DNA from: Bacteroidota bacterium
Lineage (GTDB): Bacteria; Bacteroidota; Bacteroidia; Chitinophagales; Chitinophagaceae
Assembly: GCA_021824855.1 (NCBI GenBank)
Contig: JAKAJX010000059.1
Span: 1-8,577, forward strand
Reading direction: 5' to 3'
Length of the DNA: 8,577 nucleotides
The notes below the pieces were generated by a model. It did not search any database and was not told where the DNA came from. It saw only the letters and a program-made list of their open reading frames with translations. Below, one piece after another: positions 1 to 5,131 of this stretch. The position numbers were made by a program, and so were the translations under genes. Position 1 is the stretch's first letter, and each line of letters starts with the position of its first letter.

Positions 1-1670
1 TCAACATACGAATCGAAAGAAGATCTTCTATCTTCTATATAATCTCCCATTCTTAACTCTCTTCCATACACGCCGGCCGAATACGGTAATTTTTCAGAAT
101 TAAACATATCATAACCCGATATGCTGGGCCTTAATTGAAATTCAAGATTTTTATTGGGCTTATAGTTAAGAGAAATATATCCATAATTATTATTTTGGTA
201 ATGCCCTCTTAACCATTCGTACGACATGAAATAGGGATTATTATACCGATAAAACTCCTCGTACTTTTGTTGAACACCTGCTAAACCGGGTTGCCAATAA
301 TTTCTCATATCATTCATAGCCCAATCTGCCCCACCCCAAATAATAATATTATAAATAATACTATTAGGGCCATAACTAACATCGGGAACATTAGGTGTTG
401 ATTGACGACTATAATTAAAGTAGCTCGATAAAGTTAGTTGTGAATTGAAACGATGTACAATATTTGCCGAAGCTGTAAAATTATTGAGTTGTGTATTGGG
501 CACAATTCCTTTTTGATAGGTATTACCAAAAGAAACTCGAATATCTGTTTTTTCGGTAGAAGATGAAATTGAAATACTATTGGTTGATAACAAACCGGCT
601 TGTATAAACTTCTTCAAATTATCTTTTCCTCTGGCAACCCAAGGTGTAGGTTTAACGTGGCCTACATATTTAGTACCATCGGCAAAAGTTGTTGTATAAT
701 CTTGTGTTGGATTATAAGCTCCATCGTATTGAGGAATTAATTGTCCTTTAAATTGAGGTCCCCAAACATCATAATCATAATCATTAACGCCCACACCAAT
801 TGCACCACCGCCACGATAATTTGCCGGACCCGAACCACCACCGCCAAATGCATATTTACCATTATCGCCGGGGCCATAAGTATCTTGGTATTTGGGCAAT
901 GCAATAAATCCTTTATTTACTTGCGTACTTGAATTAAAATCAACACGTAAGCCTTTTCCTTTAGCTCCTTTTTTGGTAGTAATAATAATAGCTCCATTTT
1001 TTCCCTGAAAACCATATAAAGAAGCCGCATTAGGCCCTTTTAATACAGTAATTGTTTCAATATCATCGGGGTTAATATTATACGTATCAGATGTAAAAGG
1101 AACACCATCTACAACAAACATTGGTCTGTCATCAGGATTATTTTCACCTCTAATAATTACATCGGGAGAGTGCCCAATTTCCTGATTAATATTAATTGCT
1201 AACCCTGCTGCATTTCCTTTTAATGAATTAAGCGGATTGGCTTCTCTTGCTTGAGTAAGTTTAGAACCATCAATAGTTTGAACCGCATAACCTAAACGCT
1301 TTGCTTCTTTTTTAATACCGGTTGCAGTTACTACCACATCGGCCATTTGATTAATGGTAGCTCTTAATTGAATTAAACCAATACTTTCTGCAGAAACTCT
1401 TTTGGTATAAGGTTCATAACCTACAAAAGAAATAATTAAATCATTGCCTTTTGCTGCAGCAATAACAAAATTTCCATTAGCATCGGTAGTAGTTAAATTA
1501 GTTGTTTTCTTTACTGCAATGCTTACACCTTCAATAGGTTTTTGTGTGGCAGCATCTACAATTTTTCCTTTTACTTCTATACTTTGTTGTGCAAAACCTG
1601 TTACGCAAAAAAGAAAAAAGAATATTGTAATAAACAATATTCCGAGGGGGATTCTTAATAATAGCTTCAT
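1..1670 (-). CDS. SusC/RagA-family TonB-linked outer membrane transporter, N-terminal part (cut by window edge)
   Basis: An outer membrane beta-barrel that imports oligosaccharides or other large nutrients using TonB energy, normally paired with a SusD-like lipoprotein lid. The 556 visible residues start at the ATG at 1668-1670. A signal peptide spans residues 1 to about 27 (Lys2, hydrophobic run, end FCVTGFA before QQ). A CarboxypepD_reg-like domain covers about 31-108 (VKGKIVDAATQKPIEGVSI). The TonB plug starts near 111 with DVVVTATG. The SusC signature lies at about 190-230 (MFVVDGVPF, DIETITVLKGPNAASLYG, NGAIIITTKKG). Barrel sequence follows, with a Gly-rich stretch at about 277-298. The reading frame is open to the edge; family members usually have about 1000 residues, so roughly half is missing. 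The substrate cannot be told, and any susD partner would lie beyond position 1. It diverges from greA. Family assignment is firm. Confidence 0.95.
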   Translation of the reverse strand, partial: MKLLLRIPLGILFITIFFFLFCVTGFAQQSIEVKGKIVDAATQKPIEGVSIAVKKTTNLTTTDANGNFVIAAAKGNDLIISFVGYEPYTKRVSAESIGLIQLRATINQMADVVVTATGIKKEAKRLGYAVQTIDGSKLTQAREANPLNSLKGNAAGLAININQEIGHSPDVIIRGENNPDDRPMFVVDGVPFTSDTYNINPDDIETITVLKGPNAASLYGFQGKNGAIIITTKKGAKGKGLRVDFNSSTQVNKGFIALPKYQDTYGPGDNGKYAFGGGGSGPANYRGGGAIGVGVNDYDYDVWGPQFKGQLIPQYDGAYNPTQDYTTTFADGTKYVGHVKPTPWVARGKDNLKKFIQAGLLSTNSISISSSTEKTDIRVSFGNTYQKGIVPNTQLNNFTASANIVHRFNSQLTLSSYFNYSRQSTPNVPDVSYGPNSIIYNIIIWGGADWAMNDMRNYWQPGLAGVQQKYEEFYRYNNPYFMSYEWLRGHYQNNNYGYISLNYKPNKNLEFQLRPSISGYDMFNSEKLPYSAGVYGRELRMGDYIEDRRSSFDSYV

Positions 1671-1683
1671 AAACAATTTTTGA

Positions 1684-1697
1684 TTTCGAAGGCGAAA
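1684..1697 (-). promoter_or_regulatory. Small hairpin in the leader of the SusC-like gene
   Basis: Read on the minus strand, TTTCG-CCTT-CGAAA forms a perfect 5-bp stem with a 4-base loop, ending 13 bases before the ATG of the transporter gene. It could affect ribosome access to the start. A 5-bp stem is common by chance in short leaders, so its role is inferred only. No clean TAnnTTTG promoter element for this gene was found in 1671-1860; only copies with a three-base spacer (TAnnnTTTG) occur. Confidence 0.25.
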
Positions 1698-1779
1698 CTA
1701 TTCGAGCTGTGTTACGGCAATATTTACAGTGTATTAACAAAAAGTAAACGAACTATTAACAAATTGTAATGCAACAACT

Positions 1780-1799
1780 ATATGTTAGAAATAACATAT
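1780..1799. promoter_or_regulatory. Perfect 8-bp inverted repeat, possible operator between the divergent genes
   Basis: ATATGTTA, spacer GAAA, TAACATAT: both arms match perfectly. The core TGTTA-N4-TAACA has the size and symmetry of a site for a dimeric helix-turn-helix regulator. It lies 109 bp upstream of the SusC-like start and 56 bp upstream of the greA -7 element, so it could control either gene. No regulator gene is in the window to name the protein. In AT-rich DNA an 8-bp dyad can arise by chance; the position inside a divergent promoter region is the main support. Confidence 0.4.
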
Positions 1800-1855
1800 C
1801 CATCTTTTACAACAGAAAAGCAGGCAGCAAAAAATATTTTTTTACACAAAATTTA

Positions 1856-1863
1856 TATATTTG
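1856..1863 (+). promoter_or_regulatory. Candidate greA promoter, -7 element TAnnTTTG
   Basis: TATATTTG matches the Bacteroidota primary-sigma -7 consensus TAnnTTTG exactly. Transcription would begin near 1870, giving a leader of about 60 bases before the greA ATG. No good -33 TTTG is seen at the usual distance upstream; that stretch (about 1830-1845) is A/T homopolymer. The match is therefore to one of the two elements only. Confidence 0.5.
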
Positions 1864-1870
1864 TACTTAC

Positions 1871-1909
1871 TGCAACGCTGCACAACTGATGCGGCGTTGT
1901 ATTTTTTTT
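1871..1909 (+). terminator. Terminator-like hairpin in the greA leader (possible attenuator)
   Basis: TGCAACGCTGC (1871-1881) pairs with GCGGCGTTGTA (1891-1901) over 11 positions, with two G-U wobbles, around a 9-base loop. Eight T follow directly at 1902-1909. This is the form of an intrinsic terminator reading on the plus strand. There is no plus-strand gene upstream for it to end: the neighbour is divergent, and a promoter-like element lies just before the hairpin. It sits between the probable start of transcription and the greA ATG, 22 bases before the latter. Early termination or a short leader RNA is inferred. In E. coli the greA leader also carries a terminator and yields the GraL small RNAs, which is a precedent but not evidence of homology. 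On the minus strand the stem is not followed by T. Confidence 0.6.
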
Positions 1910-1931
1910 ATCTCTTTTAAAACAAAAGATT

Positions 1932-2399
1932 ATGAGTGAACACGTAACTAAAGAGACTTTTGAGAAGATGAAGGAAGAACTTCATCGCATGAAAACAATT
2001 GATAGGCCTGCTGCATCGAAAGCTATTGCAGAAGCCAGAGAAAAAGGTGATTTAAAAGAAAATGCCGAATACGATGCCGCAAAAGAAGCGCAAGGTATGC
2101 TTGAAGCTAAAATTAAACAATTGGAAGGTGTTATTGCTACATCAAAAATTGTTGACCCATCAACTATTGACACCAGTAAAGTGGCGGTATTAACTAAAGT
2201 AACTATTACCAATATGGGCACTAAAAAAACGGTAACTTATCAAATTGTTGGAGAAAAAGAAGCCGATTTAAAAGCAGGAAAAATTTCTGCTTCATCGCCT
2301 ATTGGTAAAGGCTTATTAGGTAAAGCAAAAGGAGAACTTGCCGAAATTCAGGCTCCTACCGGAATTATTAAATTTAAAGTGGAAGAAATTTCTATTTAA
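1932..2399 (+). CDS. greA: Transcription elongation factor GreA
   Basis: GreA enters the RNA polymerase secondary channel and stimulates cleavage of backtracked RNA, rescuing stalled elongation complexes in the cytoplasm. The 155 residues match the usual family length of about 158. The N-terminal antiparallel coiled coil spans about 1-75 and carries the signature AREKGDLKENAEYDAAKEAQ at its tip; the acidic pair that helps bind the catalytic magnesium is Asp40 and Glu43. The C-terminal FKBP-like domain covers about 80-155 and includes the conserved SPIGKGLLGK segment. The start is the ATG after an A-rich leader, giving a complete coiled coil. The gene stands alone: divergent from the SusC-like gene, closed by a strong terminator 18 bp after the stop, and preceded by a terminator-like leader hairpin that may regulate it. 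Nothing is missing or unusual in the protein. Identification is firm. Confidence 0.97.
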   Translation: MSEHVTKETFEKMKEELHRMKTIDRPAASKAIAEAREKGDLKENAEYDAAKEAQGMLEAKIKQLEGVIATSKIVDPSTIDTSKVAVLTKVTITNMGTKKTVTYQIVGEKEADLKAGKISASSPIGKGLLGKAKGELAEIQAPTGIIKFKVEEISI

Positions 2400-2417
2400 C
2401 TTTTTCTATTCTTAATT

Positions 2418-2451
2418 AAAAAGCCCAAAAACATACATTTTTGGGCTTTTA
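2418..2451. terminator. Rho-independent terminator of greA, usable in both directions
   Basis: AAAAGCCCAAAAA (2419-2431) and TTTTTGGGCTTTT (2438-2450) form a perfect 13-bp stem with a 6-base loop (CATACA). The GC core is only four pairs, but the A tract before and T tract after give terminator form on both strands. It begins 19 bases past the greA stop codon, so it ends greA and separates it from the HIT gene. It could also end any minus-strand transcript coming from 2510-2677. Confidence 0.88.
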
Positions 2452-2470
2452 CATGTAACGGTAATCCGTT

Positions 2471-2494
2471 CGATTACATTATAATCGGGTTTTT
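2471..2494 (+). terminator. Weak second hairpin with T tract after greA
   Basis: CGATTA (2471-2476) and TAATCG (2482-2487) form a 6-bp stem with a 5-base loop, followed by GG and five T. The two G break up the usual stem-to-T junction unless they pair with C residues at 2466-2467 across a bulge. It may back up the main terminator, or be chance in AT-rich DNA. Confidence 0.3.
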
Positions 2495-2509
2495 CATTTT
2501 ACTAATCTT

Positions 2510-2575
2510 TTATTTATCGGCACAGTTGCTATCCCACTGCCAGCATAATAATAAAGTATAAGCATCCAATAACAT
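2510..2575 (-). CDS. Doubtful 21-residue small ORF
   Basis: An ATG at 2573-2575 opens a minus-strand frame of 21 codons ending in TAA at 2510-2512. The product would have a hydrophobic first half (MLLDAYTLLL) and a polar end with two Trp and two Cys (CWQWDSNCADK). The frame is open for another ten codons upstream without a start. No ribosome binding site or TAnnTTTG element is seen. The bidirectional greA terminator lies downstream on this strand, which is consistent with a gene but not specific to it. I do not recognise the peptide. An open frame this short is common by chance in such DNA, so it is listed only so that the 278-bp gap is described. Confidence 0.15.
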   Translation of the reverse strand: MLLDAYTLLLCWQWDSNCADK

Positions 2576-2649
2576 ACAAATAGAGTTTGAAAGAATGTAA
2601 GTTGGTAGTCATCTCAAACATTTTTATATTAAACGCATTAAAAGGATCA

Positions 2650-2657
2650 TTATTTTG
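2650..2657 (+). promoter_or_regulatory. Weak candidate -7 element for the HIT gene
   Basis: TTATTTTG differs from TAnnTTTG by one base and lies 20 bp before the start codon, implying a leader of about 14 bases. No convincing -33 element is seen. Because the greA terminator isolates this gene from upstream transcription, a promoter must lie somewhere in 2452-2677, and this is the best candidate there. Confidence 0.3.
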
Positions 2658-2677
2658 CAATAGCAAATAAAAAATTT

Positions 2678-3067
2678 ATGAGCATCTTTACTAAAATCAT
2701 TGCAGGAGAAATTCCTTCGTATAAAATTGCGGAGAACGGAATGTTTTATGCCTTTTTAGATATTTTTCCATCGGCATTAGGCCACACCTTAGTAGTTCCT
2801 AAAATTGAAGTAGATAAGTTGTTTGATTTACCTGCCAATTATTTAGCCGGTATATTGCCTTTTGCCCAACCCATTGCTACTGCCATACAAAAAGCTTATG
2901 AATATAATAGGGTAAATATTATAACTATTGGTTTTGAAGTTCCGCATGCACACATTCATTTATTACCCATGAATAGCATGAAAGATATGAATGCTTTAGC
3001 TAAAAAAATAACGATAACGCCCGAAGCATTAAAAGAAGTACAACAAAAAATACTTGAACACTTATAA
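2678..3067 (+). CDS. HIT (histidine triad) family protein
   Basis: A small cytoplasmic nucleotide-binding protein of the histidine triad superfamily; Hint-type members hydrolyse purine nucleoside phosphoramidates such as aminoacyl adenylates. The 129 residues cover the whole fold at its usual length. The N terminus (FTKIIAGEIPSYKIAE) and LDIFPSALGHTLVVPK (27-42) are typical of the family. The triad is His90, His92 and His94 in PHAHIHLLPM, the middle histidine being the usual nucleophile. The segment before it reads IGFEVPHAHIH, with no Gly-Gln pair of the kind found in E. coli HinT, a form I associate with Bacteroidota homologues. The ATG at 2678 gives the expected N terminus. It follows the greA terminator and leads, after 80 bp without a visible terminator, into the Lnb-like gene. 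The cellular substrate cannot be read from sequence. Confidence 0.93.
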   Translation: MSIFTKIIAGEIPSYKIAENGMFYAFLDIFPSALGHTLVVPKIEVDKLFDLPANYLAGILPFAQPIATAIQKAYEYNRVNIITIGFEVPHAHIHLLPMNSMKDMNALAKKITITPEALKEVQQKILEHL

Positions 3068-3147
3068 AAAATTATAGCTCACTACATTTCAAAAAATCAA
3101 TCAATCAATTCATAATTTCTTCCGAACTTGGGCACTTAAAAAATTTT

Positions 3148-4299
3148 GTGAGAAAATATATTTTCATCATTTTTCTTTTAGCCTCTTGGCAATTTACTCT
3201 TGCCCAAAACAATGCATGCCCAATAAGAATTAGTGTATTAACCTGTGCACCGGCAGATGAACTGTATGCTACATTTGGACATACAGCTATTAGAATTATA
3301 GATTCGGCCAATAGAACCGATATTGTTTTTAATTACGGCACATTTAATTTCGATGATCCAGATTTTTATACCAAGTTTATTAGAGGCAGATTAGACTATT
3401 TTTTATCTATTGAGCAATACAAAGATTTTCTTATTCAATACATTGAAGATAAGCGAAGTATTTACGAACAAGAACTGAACTTAACTTGCCTGCAAAAACA
3501 GCAAATAATTAATGCACTTAGTACCAACTTACAAGGTGCAAACCGCTATTATAAATACGATTTTTTATTCGATAACTGCACTACCAGAATAAGAGATATA
3601 GTTTTTAAAAATATTACCGCAGCAACTATTCCTAATGCTATTACTGCCAAAGGAACAACGTATAGAAATATGTTGCACGAATATTTAGATAAAGGCGGAA
3701 AACCATGGAGTAAATTAGGTATTGATATTTTATTGGGAAGTAAAACAGATGAAAAAGTAACCACGCAACAAGCTATGTTTTTACCCGATTATTTATTAAA
3801 AGGTTTGGATAGTGCTTTATTAAAAAAAGATACAGCCCATTTGGTTTTAAATAAGCAATTAATTTTACAAGAAACTCCACCAAACACAGCCGCCTACCAA
3901 TATACCCCATTGCTTATTTCAAGTATTATTTCAATTCTTATTATTCTTATCTCGTTTGTTCAATTGGGTTGGGCAAAAATTACCACCCAACTTATTGATT
4001 CATTTTTATTATACATTACCGGAATAATAGGTATTCTTTTATTGTTTATGTGGTTTGCAACAGATCATATTGTTTGTACCAATAACTTTAATTTATGTTG
4101 GGCATTACCTACTAATTTTTTTGCGGCATTTTTTATTTGGAAGAAGCCAACATTTATTAAAAAATATTTTTTAATAGCGGCAGTTATTACAGCATTATTA
4201 TTAGTTAGTTGGCTAATTATACCTCAACAATTAAATATTGCTTTATTTCCATTGGCATTAGCAGGATTAATACGATATATCAAATTATATCAAGCGTAG
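3148..4299 (+). CDS. lnb: Lnb-like protein (DUF4105 periplasmic domain plus five membrane helices), probable lipoprotein N-acyltransferase
   Basis: Lnb adds the third, N-linked acyl chain to the lipoprotein N terminus in Bacteroides, which lacks the classical Lnt. The 383 residues show both parts expected of Lnb: a signal peptide at 1-20 (MRKYIFIIFLLASW..LAQ), a DUF4105 periplasmic domain at about 24-230, and five hydrophobic segments between about 255 and 380. Conserved motifs include LTCAPADELYATFGH (His45), FNYGTFNFDDPDFYTKF (61-77) and YKYDFLFDNCTTRIRD (Cys144). His45 and Cys144 are the likely catalytic pair, by analogy with papain-like enzymes. The start is GTG at 3148: no in-frame ATG precedes it, and this start begins the signal peptide directly. 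The alpha/beta hydrolase gene starts 2 bp after its stop, so the two are cotranscribed. The domain family is sure; the acyltransferase activity is inferred from architecture. Confidence 0.8.
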   Translation: MRKYIFIIFLLASWQFTLAQNNACPIRISVLTCAPADELYATFGHTAIRIIDSANRTDIVFNYGTFNFDDPDFYTKFIRGRLDYFLSIEQYKDFLIQYIEDKRSIYEQELNLTCLQKQQIINALSTNLQGANRYYKYDFLFDNCTTRIRDIVFKNITAATIPNAITAKGTTYRNMLHEYLDKGGKPWSKLGIDILLGSKTDEKVTTQQAMFLPDYLLKGLDSALLKKDTAHLVLNKQLILQETPPNTAAYQYTPLLISSIISILIILISFVQLGWAKITTQLIDSFLLYITGIIGILLLFMWFATDHIVCTNNFNLCWALPTNFFAAFFIWKKPTFIKKYFLIAAVITALLLVSWLIIPQQLNIALFPLALAGLIRYIKLYQA

Positions 4300-4301
4300 T
4301 T

Positions 4302-5099
4302 ATGCAAAAAAGTTTTATTTATTTGCAACAACCGGTAACGTACCGAATGTACGGAAAAGGAAAACTTGTGGTATTAATTCATGGCTTTCCGGAAGATGGA
4401 AACATTTTTCAATCTCAAATTAATTTTTTACAACAACATTGCTTAGTTATAGTACCCGATTTGCCGGGCTCGGGTTCATCGGCATACAATGCAAGCATAC
4501 ATACTATTGAGGCTTTTGCACTATGTATTAATTCTATTCTTGAAAAAGAAGCAATTAATACATGTATTATAATGGGGCATAGTATGGGTGGCTACATATC
4601 ATTGGCTTTTGCAGAATTATTTCCGGAAAAAATATTGGGCTTAGGCTTAATTCATTCTACCGCATTCGCCGATTCTGACGAAAAAAAAGCAATGCGGGCA
4701 AAAGCAATTAATACAATGAATGAAGTAGGTGCCTATCAATTTATTAAAATAACTATTTCTAACTTATTTTCCGATATTTCTAAAGAAGCATTTCAGCAGG
4801 AAATAGCATCTTTAATAGAAGCAGGAAAAAAGTTTAGTACCAAAGCTTTACAACAATATTATAGTGCTATGATGCAAAGACCCGATAGAACATCTGTTCT
4901 CTCTTCCATTAATAGTCCTGTTTTATTTGTAATTGGCGATAAAGATGTTGCTGCTCCGTTAAAAGATTTGGAACAACAAATTCACCTTCCACATTGTTCC
5001 TATATTCATATAATAGAAAATGTGGCACACATGAGTATGATTGAAGCCGCTGATGTACTAAATAATTATTTACTTGACTTTATTAAAAAAGTGGATTGA
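4302..5099 (+). CDS. Alpha/beta hydrolase
   Basis: A cytoplasmic serine hydrolase of the alpha/beta fold, 265 residues, substrate unknown. The oxyanion-hole region is LIHGFPED (25-32), strand and turn follow as VPDLPGSGSS (51-60), and the nucleophile elbow is GHSMGG with Ser94. The acid is Asp215 in VIGDKDVAAP and the base is His243 in ENVAHMSMIEA, so the triad is complete. A helical cap lies at about 123-195. No signal peptide is present. The ATG at 4302 is preferred to an in-frame ATG at 4209: the later start gives the normal N terminus and a 2-bp gap after the lnb stop, whereas the earlier one would overlap lnb by 91 bases. Coupling to lnb suggests an acyl-ester or lipid-related substrate, but the sequence does not show this. 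Relatives include esterases, haloalkane dehalogenase-like and epoxide hydrolase-like enzymes. Confidence 0.92.
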   Translation: MQKSFIYLQQPVTYRMYGKGKLVVLIHGFPEDGNIFQSQINFLQQHCLVIVPDLPGSGSSAYNASIHTIEAFALCINSILEKEAINTCIIMGHSMGGYISLAFAELFPEKILGLGLIHSTAFADSDEKKAMRAKAINTMNEVGAYQFIKITISNLFSDISKEAFQQEIASLIEAGKKFSTKALQQYYSAMMQRPDRTSVLSSINSPVLFVIGDKDVAAPLKDLEQQIHLPHCSYIHIIENVAHMSMIEAADVLNNYLLDFIKKVD

Positions 5100-5131
5100 T
5101 ATAGTGTAATGCTGTATATAAACTAACAATT

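Noticed and set aside
741..932. Plus-strand ORF of 63 codons rich in Ile and Thr
   Set aside because: It lies antisense within the SusC-like gene, and its composition is what results from reading that gene's complement. The same applies to 1444-1683 (+), 1531-1740 (-), 1982-2221 (-), 3549-3764 (-), 6178-6375 (-) and 7701-7973 (-), which overlap clear genes.
2457..2470. Small inverted repeat AACGG-TAAT-CCGTT
   Set aside because: A 5-bp stem with no T tract, next to an already sufficient terminator. Probably chance.
3097..3108. Three tandem TCAA units upstream of the lnb-like gene
   Set aside because: Three copies of a tetramer are too few to call a phase-variation tract, and they lie outside the reading frame from the chosen GTG.
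3105..3311. Minus-strand ORF of 68 codons across the start of the lnb-like gene
   Set aside because: It covers the signal peptide and first conserved motif of a well-supported gene and resembles no family I know.
4209..4301. In-frame upstream ATG giving the alpha/beta hydrolase 31 extra residues
   Set aside because: It would overlap the lnb-like gene by 91 bases, and the extra residues match neither the hydrolase fold nor a signal peptide. The ATG at 4302 gives a normal N terminus and a 2-bp operon spacing.
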